Assembly (NCBI GenBank): GCA_033439265.1
Contig: JAVTVX010000010.1
Coordinates: forward strand, 15,035,490 to 15,099,489
Reading direction: 5' to 3'
Length of the DNA stretch: 64,000 bases
From: Dillenia suffruticosa
Taxonomy: Eukaryota > Streptophyta > Magnoliopsida > Dilleniales > Dilleniaceae
Part shown: one piece after another, positions 24,192 through 36,996 of the stretch
Layout of the letters: each line of letters opens with the position of its first letter
Position numbering within the stretch: the stretch's first letter is position 1
Notes under the pieces: model-generated
What the model was told of the DNA's origin: nothing
Database searches by the model: none
The model's input: only the letters and a program-made list of their open reading frames with translations
Made by a program: the position numbers and the translations under genes

Positions 24192-24213
24192 TATTGGTCA
24201 AACTGGAGTCAGT

Positions 24214-24215
<2 letters not shown>

Positions 24216-24262
<47 letters not shown>
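24216..24262. repeat. (GA)n microsatellite in DUF1635 gene leader
   Basis: An uninterrupted AG/GA run of about 47 bp, read as (CT)n on the sense strand of the minus-strand gene, starting 25 bp upstream of its ATG. CT-rich leaders are frequent in plant genes; length variation here could affect expression. Confidence 0.9.
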
Positions 24263-24268
<6 letters not shown>

Positions 24269-24308
24269 GAGGGAAAGAGAAAGGTGAGTTTCTGAATGGT
24301 TCTTTCTC

Positions 24309-24317
24309 TTTTTTATA
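24309..24317 (-). promoter_or_regulatory. Putative TATA box of the DUF1635 gene
   Basis: The minus strand reads TTATAAAAAA about 120 bp upstream of the ATG, just outside the (CT)n leader. Position and sequence fit a plant TATA box. A telo-box-like AAACCCTAA lies further upstream at 24455-24463. Confidence 0.45.
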
Positions 24318-25278
24318 ACGAGAGTGCTGGTAATTACTGTTGTCTCTTTCCTTCTTTTTCTTTGTGCAATTCTAATTCCTATGTTTTATTTCTTTTCCAT
24401 TTTTGTTGTTGCGTGGAGGAAAAAAGCACAAAAAGCCAAAAGCCTAAAAAGGCCAAACCCTAAGAACCCGGCGCTACGACACAAGTAGGTAGCGGTAGGA
24501 AAGAGAATTCTCAGCAACAAAAGGGGGAGTAAAACAGTGACAACCTATGGGTATGTCTCAGCTCAGGCTAGGTGACCTATCAGGGATTTCGATTTTACTT
24601 TATACTTTTTGACTTGCACTGCAATTTATTAAAAGATTTCTTAGGTGATAACGGTTGTTTTTAGGTAATTTTAATTTTATCCCATTTATTTTTACCTTAT
24701 TTTTATCCGAAGTTAAAAAATTTTTGTTAAGAAGGGTAAATTTTGTCAACTTACATTTTAAAATAGTGAATTAAAAAATATATATATATGTATGTATTTT
24801 TATTTTTTGGCTCCTTTTTATAATATAGACTCCTGCTTTTTTATCTCACATGGCAGCATTAGTGTTTTAGTGGAATTTTGATTAATTAGATTTTGACTTA
24901 TTAAGAAAATCTTAATTTGCTGTTATAGATCTTTATTTTATTTTTGTTACTTTTTTTCTTTAAATAAGGAATTTTAAAAGTAAAAATATAATTAAAATTT
25001 TTGTTACAAAAAATTAATTAAATCTCAACTGAATCTAATATCAAAGCACTTTCTTCATTTTATCAAAATCATTGTGAAGCATTGCCACGTGGAATTAACA
25101 GTGGATATTAATGTTACTTTCGATTATTCCGATAAGCCCAAGCTGCTCCCGTAAGTGGGCTGTGTCGAGGAATGGCCAACAACAATAATCTCTCAGATGT
25201 GCTGAAAATTCAATAAATATTATTATAGTCCCCCAAGTCTTTACCTAAACAAATGATATTGATCATTCTGAAGCAGGT

Positions 25279-25313
<35 letters not shown>

Positions 25314-26145
25314 TGTGTGTGTCTTTCTACTTCGTTTTTTGAAATTCGAGAGAATTTTTGTTTTCTTTTATTGGGTTAATATATTTCTTCTGTTCTGTTC
25401 TGACTACTCTAAAAAAATTAGAGGGATTTGTCAAGTCATGTCATGTTGTGTTTCTTATTTTCTGTTTCTTAAATGTGGACTTCTTTTATCTCTTTCAACA
25501 ATTTACACATGTAATCATGGGATATCAAAATTATTGTGTTTTCATTGAATTGTGTGACATATATCGATGTTTGTTTTGTGAATATATTTTGAAATTTTCT
25601 GTCTTCTGGTAGGAGGATAAGAAAATTACATGGTAGAGGTCGAATTGATTGATTACCCTGAAAAGAGGAGAAATAATAATAAATGAGAAAATAGAAATTT
25701 GTCTCTTTGTTTTTAATTTTTGTTTTTAGGCTAGAAACACTTGCAAGTGCATTTCAATATTTAGTTCTAACGCCACATGCAAATGGGGACGGTAATAAGG
25801 TAGGAACAGCGTAGAGGCCGTTTCACTCACCGCACTCGTGCTCCTTATAAGGAGTTCCAGTTGGCAGCAACATAGAGATAGGTCGTGAGAAAATGATTGA
25901 GGTGAAATTGACAGGAGACTCATAGGTAGGAGCATCAATGGAAAAATATTGAGGGAGTTAAGAGACTTGATTGAGTGAGAGAGAAAAGATCAGATTAGAT
26001 TAAATGAAGAGAGGATGTGCCTCAGCACATGTTCCAGAGGGCAAAATTCTCCTCCAACCTTTTTCCTCATATGTCTGGATGCCCGTGGATAACTGCCCTA
26101 ATAATGGTAATTGCCATCCCTATATGTAAACCAATAAGGCACAAG

Positions 26146-26184
<39 letters not shown>

Positions 26185-28502
26185 CATGTGGAATAGACAG
26201 AGAGTCAATGCAGTCTAAATTAGAATAGTCAGAGAAAGGAGCTGGTGAACCAAACTTTCCCACCAATATTTGGCAAAAGTAAAAGGTGATGGAGATTGGC
26301 CCCCCTCCCCTCCCGCTCTTTGGGCATTAAAGTCCTCTTTGAAGGAAAGTTTTGTGCTTGTTTTTTTGACTAACTCACGACTCCTGTCCGGTTAAACGCG
26401 ATTTTTTATTTTAAAATATGGGTAACCCACCTAAGATTTCACTTACATCCTCTCTGGGACACGTGTAGGACCCTAAAATTCCTGATTTTTATTTTTACCC
26501 TGTAGTGTAGTGACCAGTGATGCGGAGGGTTAAAACCGTGAAGCACTTGAATGATAGGACCAGGACTGGGACCGGGTCGGGGTGAATTCAAAATATTTAT
26601 TTGTTGTTTCTTTTTTGTGAAGGCAACGTTTCGGTGATCATAAATCGTTTTTTTTTATCTTGGTTAGGTTATGATCCGGTATCTGAGATTTTTATCTTAA
26701 TTAAATCTGAATTGATCGTTATAGAACTTGCTTTGCAAGAACGGATCTCCTAACATTCATTTTTTTTCCGTTCTCATGCCGAGTCAAACCCAAGAATGAT
26801 AAAAGGAGGCATCACCCTTTTGTCAATTGCGTCAACCAATATTGGTTTAGTGATCATAAATCATGATCGAATAATATAAAATTAATTTTAAACTAAACAT
26901 AATATATATATATATATTTATATAATTTAAATATAACTCACAGTAGTATTTAAAAGCTTATGAGCTTGAATAATTTTGAATCGATTAGAGGCGCAGGTTT
27001 AATTTCCCACGCTGTAATCCATTAGCGGGTATCTAAAAAATATATAATCGAAACTATAGTAAATAGCAGGTAAAAATAAATAACATAGGGAAATTAAAAT
27101 TCTAGGTGCATCTAAACAAAAAAAAAAAAAAAAAAAATGAAAAGGTTATAGGTGGGTGGAATGCAGCATGCTTCAATAATGAGAAAAATTGAAATAATAA
27201 TGATGATAAAAGCACGGTATAACTATAATCCTAACAGTAATTATGTATGTAATTAATATTAATGGATAACATTAAAATATGCTAAAAAAAATACAAGGCC
27301 ACTCGATCGAGATTCTTCTGGTCTCATTATTCAGGAGATGGCATATAAGTCGTCTCCCAAGACATCAAGGATAATTACCGCAATAATAAAAATAAACAAC
27401 CCAAAAGAGGAGACAGCTAAGATCATTGTAAGATCTCTTTATCCAACATATACTATAATTAACTTATATATTTTATTATTATATGTATACAAAAATCAGA
27501 CTTTGCTCCAACTCCAACTCCAACTCCAACATTAGTATTCTAAATTCTTATAATGGGACCCAATCACAACCCCACCACATGCTGCGTATCATCATGTCCT
27601 CTTCGATTAGATATACATACATCCGCAGTGAAGACTATAATCAAAATTTTGATCCAACGTTCACGGGTGAATTTCCTGTATTATCAATCTTTATTCAACA
27701 AAAAATGAATAAAAATATTAAAAAATATAATGTTTTTGAATGATAAAAGGGTAGAGACATTACATCCAAATAAAGGAAAATAATATCAGATCGGTGATTT
27801 TTTTTAATATAAAATATTAGTATCTAAAAATTACCCTAAATCTAATTAAAAACACCGGACTACGGGTCAGTGTGACGGAGATTCATCGGTTTAGTAACAC
27901 CAAGGTGATAAATTTTAACTTGTAAACAATAATTATGATACGGAGGGAGCAGAAAAAAAAAAAAAAAAAAAGAAAGAAAGAAAGAGGTTTTGCGGTGCAA
28001 AGGCCAGGAATGTGTTGGTGACATGACATGTTTAGACCCCCTAGGCCCTAGGTAGAGCTCATCCCACATGGGATGCCAATTTTTATAAGCCCAAATTTGA
28101 ATAAACAATACCTAGTCAACACTTTTTTTAAAACCATAGAAAAACACCCAAGTGGGAATTCATGGAAATCGATATGATTGGAGACCACAAAAATTTGAAA
28201 TGATTGTGGTAACATCAACCTCGAATCAGACATTGGATTCAAAATGAATAGGGATTATGCATAGACAACGACCTAATTTGTTCCATGCAATACATAAAAC
28301 ATTTTTTTCTTGGTGGGGCCTATAATACGCGTGGGACCTCCCAAGAGAGAGAACATTTTAAAAATGGACCATTGTTTGAGAGTAGGCTATTAGGTGGCTC
28401 GTCATTTTCATCTCCAAATCTTTTGATTATTTTTCCTTTTTTTTTTTAAAAAAATTATTTGTGTCCCCAACTGGACTTTCTGGAAAACACTTGTAGCTGC
28501 AG

Positions 28503-28539
<37 letters not shown>

Positions 28540-30104
28540 AATCATACAAATATAATTTTTTTACCATGTATTATATAATAGGGGCAGTGACCATTCAAAA
28601 AATTTTCAAGATTATGGCGGTAGGAGAATTGTGGATTAGTAGCTTCAACTATTGTTATTGTCATATATTAATTGAAACAAATATCAGCCCTTTAAGAATT
28701 TGTTTCGATTATTATTTAATAATAACTATCTTCGTAAATATTAATATTCATCAGACAATTATATACTCAGTAACTTTCTTCATTAAAAAAATATTAACCA
28801 TAATCATTATGATATAATTAATGATTATATTGAAAAATACAGCCTACCATTAAAAAAAAAACCCACGTATATATATTATTATATTGTTATGTATGAGTAA
28901 TATTATTTTTATTATTACGAGGAGAGTAATTAACTTTTAATAAAGTTTTAAAATAGTGTTTTCAAGAGAATAGTCTAATGGTATAAATTCTCTCCGTAAT
29001 TTGATAATTTTAGATTCAAATTCTTGTATAATAATAATAATAAAAAATTTAAAATAGTGGCGTGAAATCACGCGGTTTTGGGTCTCCCATGGGCCGATAC
29101 AATGATCGTGCTTTTGTCCTTTCAGGTTCACCCTCTCTTTGCTTTTACGATCACATTATTATTATTCTCTCTGTTTTTTTTGTTTAATAAACAACCCGTT
29201 GCTTTTCATTTTTTTATGGGTTCACACTTTCGCTTTTGCATGTGAAAGGTGATTAGAAGTTAGTAGTTAGTCGGTTAGTTGGAATCGACACGTGGCAATA
29301 AAGAAGTGGCCGAATGGGGAAAGGTGTCTTAGCCCATTCGGATTTGCGGGGACGCATGCCCAACCCACTTTGATATCACGAGTGTGCCTTAAATCTCTGA
29401 TACGATGTTACAACTTCAAATTCGCTTACGATGATGGCGGTTTTGGCCTGTCCACGCCATGTGTAACTTTTAAGGGTAATTCGGAGAGGAAATAGAAATG
29501 TTAACATTTTTCATTTTACAAAACAATCAAATAAACTGCATGGAACCTTAAGTTGGGCTGGAGTATTCATCATAGCTGCAAAGTTGATTAAGCCCGTAAA
29601 GACAGTGGCGGATCTCATGAGGCCATGTTAGGCTGGATGGAAATGGGCCACAGTCGAGTGCAACTTACACAACCATTAGGGGGCGGATTCTAGTGCTGCC
29701 TAATTGATCTGTGATGTCTGACCTTTTTATCCAGGTAACACCATTGCGGGGACCCAATGCATGCTCTTGTGAAGGAATTTTCTATCATTTCCTGATGTGA
29801 TGTTAGCAGCTGGATAGTGGCTTCGAAAACAGATTTTGTTTATCCAATGATCGAATATTAACAACTGGGGGTCGTGTTTGAATTTGCAAAAAGTAACTTG
29901 TTTCATGAATCGCATTCTATGAGTTTAGAAATACCAAGAAGCATCTGAATTGTCAATACAAACAACAACCATTTCTGAAGCATAATTAGAAACTAGGGAG
30001 AGAGAGAGAGAGAATCATGGGACACAAGTAGTGAACTCCATAATTTTTATAGTACTCGGGTTTTTGGTGGAAATAGTATCAGAAGATCGTGTTGTAGGCC
30101 TCTT
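24318..30104. other. 5.8 kb intergenic region
   Basis: No gene or recognisable coding exon seen on either strand. Contents: telo-box-like AAACCCTAA at 24455-24463; (GA)n/(GT)n at 25282-25322; (CT)n at 26151-26181; an A-run near 27117-27136; four-plus copies of CTCCAA at 27506-27530; (CT)n at 28506-28535; and a SINE-like relic at 28961-29046. The right few hundred bases are presumably the 3' UTR and terminator of the minus-strand shugoshin gene. Confidence 0.6.
28961..29046 (+). mobile_element. SINE-like relic, uninterrupted copy
   Basis: agagaatagtctaatggtat, a pyrimidine-rich middle, then tagattcaaattcttgtata followed by a (TAA)n-like tail. An A-box-like element about 30 bp before a box-B-like GATTCAAAT and the 3' simple-sequence tail suggest a tRNA-derived SINE. 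It aligns with the outer element at 42981-43173 and, more weakly, with 52228-52290. It has no insertion at the position where the 43 kb copy is interrupted. Confidence 0.5.
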
Positions 30105-32512
30105 TTACTCTGACCGCCTCATTTTGATATGGAGAGGAGCCTCCTTGTACGAATGAACCTTCTCGACTGCCCTGCGTAATGGTCTTCCAATGGAAGACTT
30201 CCGAGGTTCTTGCAGTTCATAGCTTGTAGAACATTTTTCTTGGTTTTCATCTTGCATTGATGAACCAGACCTGACTTGACCTTCTTCCTTCATCGGACTG
30301 TCGAGGGAGGGGCGCATTTGAAGCTCCGCAACTTCTAGCTCAAACAAGTCTTTGCTTGGTTTAATCTGGGATATGAACTTAGCAGATTGCCTCCTCAAAC
30401 AACGCCTGATCATAGAAGAGAAAAAGAAGCAGAAACAGCATTTCACTTCTGAGAAAAATCACGCTAAAATTATCGACAGGTATGAGGAGGCGGTACCATA
30501 AGGCGTGAACATGAAACGGGAGAAAAGCTTCTCCGACATGAAACCACATGAACTCAAACAGGTATGAACATGTGATCTAGCTATCAACTGAGAATCATGT
30601 GCAACTAGAAAATGCCTGATGCTAGTATGCAACTAGGTTTAAGGAAAAGGGAGCCAAACCTTTTGTTTTCAGTCCGCTCTTTCCCAGCAACTTGTTTGGA
30701 TGCGGTATGGTCCAATGCTACAAGGTTTTCACAAGCAACATAGTAAATTAGAAAGAGAATTAAAAAGTTCATAATTGTTAAAATTACTTAAGCAGAATCT
30801 AGTAATTACAATGACTCCTTGTGGGGCGTCTTCTGATGGGATTGCAGGCTTTGAGGTCATCAATAGCATTCCCTAGTAACTCGTTCGCTATCTCCATATC
30901 AGTAGCTTCTCCTTCCTTGAGCCAAAGGAACAAAGTCATGTATTGGTCTAGAAGTGCCAAGAAATGTCACATTTTGACACACAAAATTAATGATCAAAGA
31001 AATTATCCATAGGATACCTGAGATCTGTCTTTTTCAGACTTCAAATTTGCTTTTACCTGCAATGTCAAGGGTTAGGCAACATGATTACCAGGTCGAAATT
31101 CATCAAAAGGACCAGTTTAATGCTACAATCTAGTTAGTGGTGAACTGGTTCTCAACCAAGCTGCATATTTGAATGAGTCTGTTAACAATCAACTTATATC
31201 TTGTAATTCCTATGATCAAATTTTTAAAGTTAAATGTACTTTTCTAATGATGGCAATAATCTTCTTGCTCGAGAGCATTACAGGCTTCATTCAATCACAT
31301 CAGAACTAAATCTTAGGTTTTAAACAGGCCTGTTTCTCTAGATCACTGCTAAGTTCAAGCATTACTGACTTAATTTACTATTGTCTTAACTAAATTTAAG
31401 GTTTTAAACACATATTTGTGCCTTTAGACCAACGCTAAATTCAAGTGCCTAGGTCGTTGGCAGAAGTCTTCTTTTTCCCTACCTCTATCATGTGCATGCA
31501 TTTTTCCCTAATGCCTGTGACTCTTAACATTATAGGTAAATAATTTTATGTACTAGAAACAATTGACATTGTTGTACCATGAAGTTACAAATTCCTATGC
31601 TTCATATAGAAAGACAATCCACCATCTAAAGAGCAGAATAGACTTTTTCGCAATTCACCTTTAGCTCCAAATTCTTTGCCTTCAGCGATGCTTCCTTGCA
31701 CTGAATTTCATGTTCTAGTGCTTTCACCTGGCTCAATCAAATCCAAAATCAATATTTCACCAAAGCAGATAGAAACCAGTTGGGAAGGAAGCTACCAAAA
31801 AACAATGAACACATGTTCTTTAAACTTGGGCAAAGAAACAAACCCACCCTTTCTTTTCCCAAATTGAGCTCCTGCGAAAAATTGGTAAAAACGAATCAAC
31901 CTAACAATCAGATATTGGGACTCTGTTGCAATAAAAATGAGTATGTTTTTACCGCAATCAACTGGCTGTTTGATTGAGCAAGGTTCCAATTCTGCAGTTG
32001 CATCTTCTGAAAACTTATTTGCAGTTTCTGCAACTCAACTCCACTCAGTTCTATAATTTTACTATTCAACTAAATTAAGGAAACACTAGTCAAATATAAA
32101 GAAAGGTGGGGTAGTCACAAATACAAGATCAATTACTACAATATTGTACAAAATAGGGAAAAACAAAACAAAAGGCAGAAGACAAGGATACTTGCGGTCC
32201 TCAATAAGTTTCATCAGCATCATGTTTTCCTAATTCACATTACAACCACAATATTTATTAAAACACACACACACACGGTAACAGAGTTGAACAACAAAAA
32301 TAAAGAATACCCGGATAAGATTATACCTTGAGAAGCTCTTCAATGTAGTCTCCACTCGAGGAAAACATAGATGGTGGCTTCGGCTTTTCATCTTTCTTAG
32401 CTTTTAAGAGTCGATTTTGACCGTGTGTGTTGGTAATGTCAGACAACCTTCTTCTTAGTATGTTTCCAATGGATGATCTCTTTGCCATTTTGTCGCTTTT
32501 CATCGTCTCCAA
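30105..32512 (-). CDS. Shugoshin (centromeric cohesin protector), 307 aa, nine exons
   Basis: Exons: 32327-32512, 32192-32229, 31953-32061, 31848-31871, 31659-31727, 31018-31056, 30816-30915, 30660-30717 and 30105-30405. All introns are GT-AG and all phases join to one 307-codon frame plus stop. The N-terminus has KRSSIGNILRRRLSDITN; residues ~55-150 are a heptad-rich coiled coil with NKIIELSGVELQKLQ and ALEHEIQCKEASLKAKNLEL; the C-terminus has the shugoshin basic box SSIGRPLRRAVEKVHSYKEA followed by PLHIKMRR. This N-terminal coiled coil plus C-terminal SGO motif defines the family, which recruits PP2A to centromeres and protects cohesin in meiosis and mitosis. Exons of 38, 24 and 39 nt would be missed by simple gene finding. 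An alternative start at the internal MAKRSS is possible. I cannot tell whether it is the SGO1 or SGO2 orthologue. Confidence 0.88.
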
Positions 32513-32566
32513 AATGGGTCTTATGAATTTTGATTGAAACCCAATAACCTTTCTTGGTTTTCAAGA

Positions 32567-32574
32567 AATATATA
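32567..32574 (-). promoter_or_regulatory. Possible TATA box of shugoshin gene
   Basis: The minus strand reads TATATATT about 55 bp upstream of the first ATG. This would leave a very short leader, so transcription may instead start further upstream; the telo-box-like element at 32698-32705 would then lie nearer the leader. Confidence 0.25.
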
Positions 32575-32697
32575 GAGAGACAATGAATTTTGAAGAAAAG
32601 GCATACCAGATCTGAGAAAATTATACATGAGATGGGTTAAGGTTAAAAGGCTAACGAGATTAATAAAATCGAAAGCCCAGAATCGATTCTATTCTTC

Positions 32698-32705
32698 TAG
32701 GGTTT
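32698..32705 (-). promoter_or_regulatory. Telo-box-like element upstream of shugoshin
   Basis: AAACCCTA on the minus strand, about 190 bp before the ATG. Telo-boxes are known upstream of plant genes active in dividing cells, which suits a cohesin protector. Short motif, so chance occurrence is possible. Confidence 0.35.
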
Positions 32706-34631
32706 ATTCTCTGTCGGTGAGAGGGTGTGGTATCGGAATCAAAATTTTTGTGAAAAATGAATGTTACGGTATGTTTCTGCGACCAAAGAAAGAGAAAGGA
32801 GACAAAAGCAAAAGGATATCAGGAACTAAATACAAAGCAAAAGGGGTGAAGTTAGGTTCGGAGTTCCAACGGCATTATCCGAAGCGGTTCCGAGCCTGAT
32901 TTGAATTTTAGAAGGCGGGATCTTTGATTAGGTGAGTAGCCGCCTAGGGAAATATCGTTTCCGGGTTAACCTACGGTTCGTACACCGCACCCCACCCAAA
33001 TCAATTTTACCATTTTAGCCTTTTTAGGTCAATTTCAACACCTCGCCGTCGCCGTTCAGGTTTAGTGCAGGTCCGATTGCCCGTCAAACACAGTGGCCTC
33101 TCTCCGGGTTAAATGAAGCGAGACCCAGAAATATCAAATTTTATATTTTAATTTATCTAAATTTGTTTTATTTATTATTATTTTTTTCCGTTTATGATTT
33201 TTTCAAATAAGACGAAAAATCTCTAATAAGAAAGAAAATATTACAAACAAATCATTTCTCTAAAAAATAAACGCACATAATTATTTTACATAATCCCATT
33301 TAAATTTAACCTCAATTTCTGAGCAAGGCCATTGTATAGTTTTATTAGTTAAACTACGACTCTACAAATATGACCAATGTGTGCGCCATATCAAAATTGC
33401 CATCGTTATGGCCTCAACAAAGGCAATCTCATGTTTTTATCCTGCATAGCCTTTCCAAACAATCAATTTTTTGGTCTTTCCATCAAAAACTGAAGCCATA
33501 GAGCGACATCAAAACCATCTTGCCCAGTGCAGAAGAAATATAACAGTAGAAAGACAGCAGTATTGATCCACGGAGAGTAATCTTGCGCGCAAGCAAGCCT
33601 GAGAAGAAAATGAATCTAAAGACAGCAATTCCGAGCCAGAATTAGCTTGTGTTGAGCTACAGATAATTTCTCAACAAGTGAAGAGAGGCAACAGATTTTC
33701 CATTTTTCCAACATTCAACTGGAAATGAAAATGGTACCACCGTTGCAGTGGTTGTGGTTCTTAATGTTCTGCATTCCAAACCTCATATTACACAATTTAA
33801 GCAGCAAGAATATCATCAGAGGCACCCGAACGATGGTGATATGATAGTCTTTTTGCATGATAGCTTGCAAGACTAACCTCATTACCGACCATGCCTGCCC
33901 CAAATGCCAAAAAGGGCAATCCGTAGTTTTCGCCAATAGACTAGTAATACACAGTATACCACCTTCTAGCAACTTCAGCCTTGAGTTGGAACAAAAATTA
34001 CCAGCTCATCTTGCCTCAAAACAATCACCCTCATCAACATAATTGGATAGAATACGGGATTATACTCCACCAGTTCACACTGCAAGTATCATAGATGAAG
34101 ATCTACCAGGTAAGTACAAATAAAATTGTAGCACCTTTTGTGTTTGGATAGAACTAACCCATTTTTTACACCATCTTAGGGGACCACAAGGTTTCAAACC
34201 AAGATGAGGGAAAACATATTTTGAATCATGAAACATATTTTCGTTTTGATAGAACTTAGTTATTTTTTACCCTACATATCTTAAGGGACCTGGAGGTTTC
34301 AAACCAAGATGAAGGGAAAACATATTTCGATTCATGAAACATATTTTCATTTTGCAGTGCATCCCGTATATGAAAAAGATTGATAGTTTATGCATACATG
34401 TAAGAACATCATCAGATTAGCATCCAGAATAAGATAAAGATACCCTTTTGTATATACAGTTTCCTTGACAAATAAAATCCCAGTACAAGCCACAGAAAGA
34501 AAGGTTTTCCTCCTGTTTCAGAAAAGCATCACAGATTAGAATTATAAGAGATATGAAGCTTTTCACTAGTGTTGGAGATCTATATAGAAAGCATGAACTG
34601 GGAATTACCTCATCAAAGGCATTTCACTTAA

Positions 34632-36957
34632 TCATCGGTTCAAATTGCCTTGTAGAAGATATGAAGCTTTGTTACGGACCTACATGATAGAGAAATATTA
34701 GTTTGTGTTAATTAAAGACACTGTACAGAGGTGACAAAAATGTTAATCTCATACCTTAGAAGCATATAACCTCAAATCAGTGCTCGTGATTTGGCAGGAG
34801 CAATTTCGGAGACAAAGATTCCACATTTCATCAATATATGGTTTTTCTTCTAATAGGGAACCAAATAAGAGCCAATTTTCTGCCAAAACCAAGCATATAT
34901 ATGTCTTGAAGAGATCACAACTTTTGTCCTTCACATTAATTGATATGAGGGATTTTAGAATATCTTCTGTATCAGTGACCTGTGAAGAGGAAAACAATAC
35001 ATCTAAAACAGTGATGTTTAAGGATGAGACCATATCAATCTCAGGACAAAAACTTGCCCACTTATTCAATCAAGTGACCAGTATTTATTCGCAATTGCCC
35101 GAAAATTTATCTCTTGGATTCTTATATGGAAAAGAATTTTTGAAAATCATAAAATCTTTTCGTAAATTAAAAAAAAAAAAAACCCAGTATAAAACTCATT
35201 TGCATTGTTGACATCAATATTTCTGCAAGTGCTAAGATTGTTTTCCCATGCCCCTGTTACAGTAGATGATTGAAACTAACTTATTAGCCTGAAATAGAAA
35301 CTGTTTAGCTACCTTTCCATCAAGACAGGTTATGAGAAGTTGAAAGGCAACAGCACTTCTGAATTGCTTACAACGAGAATTGGGTCCTGAAATGCACTCC
35401 AGAATCCTCAAGCAATTCAAGTCTTTGGGAACTCTACATTCACACCACTAATCAGATGCACTTCATAAAATTGATTAAAGGGCAACACATACATTGAACA
35501 ATAAACAACCTGGAAGAAAGAAATTTTGATATTCTCTCACAGCAAAGGCACCACTCTTCATCTGTGAAGTAATTAAGGGCTGAAATCACAGAATGGTACA
35601 ATTGAACTGACAATCCTTGGAACATGCGGTCTAAGAAGAAACAAATAAGAAATCCCACCAACTCTTCTGCTTCTACTGTTGAGAACATGGTGGTTCTGCT
35701 CCTAAAGAAAATATGGCAATCTTAGTCAAAATGATTCAATCGGACGAATAACTGAGAGCAGTCAACAAGGGGAAGCCATGAATTTTTACAGGGAATGTGC
35801 AGTATGTATATAAGCTTCTAGTGCCTCAATGAGTTCAACCACTGAAACAGCTAACTAAAAAGCCATGCCACCACCTACTCGAATGCCAATTAGTTTGCTT
35901 AGGTATGAGTTATGTTTTACGCACCTTGCTTGACAAGCAGCAGCTACAAATTTAATCCAAGCTCTAATGTTTTGAGGAGGACCCCCAGTATCAGAATCTA
36001 AGAGACAAAGTTAAGAAAAAACTTGCTTATAATGTGGTGTACTTGATAATCCTTCCCTTAATAGATAAATGAATTAAGATGTTTTTAGCATAATAGGAAG
36101 CAGGGACACAACAATTCCACTAAGAACCACAGAATCTGTATAAACATCCTTTAGTCACAGAAGACACCAAAAAGAAAGGCTTCCAAGAATTCCCCTATTG
36201 TGGGGTTTGGGAAAGTCAAAGCTTTCATATTTACTCTTGTGTCTGAAGATCTTACACACTAAACAATCTACACAAAAAAGATCAATTAATAATTCCTCTG
36301 AAATGTGCATAAGGCTCCTGACCAGCAATGCAAAATGCTATCTAGAAAGCAAAATTCACCAATGTACAATTCTACTTGCTAACTTTGTTAAACATATCAG
36401 TGTTTGGACCGTATCAAACAATTCTTTGCAACAGAAAAGCCACAGCTGACTACAGTCAAGAATTTTATCATATTCCTTAATAACAGCATGTTAAGTTGCC
36501 AGAGTGGATCTGCAGAATAGCAGGCATAGGCATCTTACAAATACTCCTAAGGCAGCTAAGTCATTGTCACCACCAACATACTTTGTGCAGTCAACATATA
36601 AAGAAGGCACAAGAAAGGCTATTTTGCAAACCAAAGTGGCGTGGATATTTTTCATTTGAAAGATGCCATAATGCAAAAGATTTAGGCAGACTGTAGAGGC
36701 AAAACAAGCTACCTGCATGACTGGGTTCAACATTGGAGAGAACATTGCTTGTTGAATCCAGTAGAAACCCATAAGTTTCAAGAGCCCTCTTCAGTTCTGC
36801 GAAGCTTGGTAACCAGTCAATTCTTATTGCTGTTTGATCAACCTGATTAAGCATGAGAGTGAAAAATTCATCAGAGTCACAAATAATTTTAATGGTCTTT
36901 GCTGTCTTTTTTTCTTTTCATTGATCGTTTCAAAATAAAAATTGCTTTATGTACTCC

Positions 36958-36996
<39 letters not shown>

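Larger units (their letters stand above)
32513..34631. other. Intergenic region between shugoshin and the NSE6-like gene
   Basis: The right side (33.7-34.6 kb) is probably the 3' UTR and downstream region of the minus-strand NSE6-like gene. Within it, two near-identical ~85 bp blocks around 34,145-34,240 and 34,240-34,340 share aggtttcaaaccaagatga and catgaaacatattttc, a local tandem duplication. The left side is the shugoshin promoter. No further gene seen. Confidence 0.5.

Noticed and set aside
33715-33972. 85-codon minus-strand frame downstream of the NSE6-like gene
   Set aside because: No acceptor or family match; better explained as 3' UTR or intergenic.
36961-36991. (GA)n tract as a possible disruption of the NSE6-like gene
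   Set aside because: It lies in the intron, 13 bp past the exon 6 donor, and neither neighbouring exon is affected.
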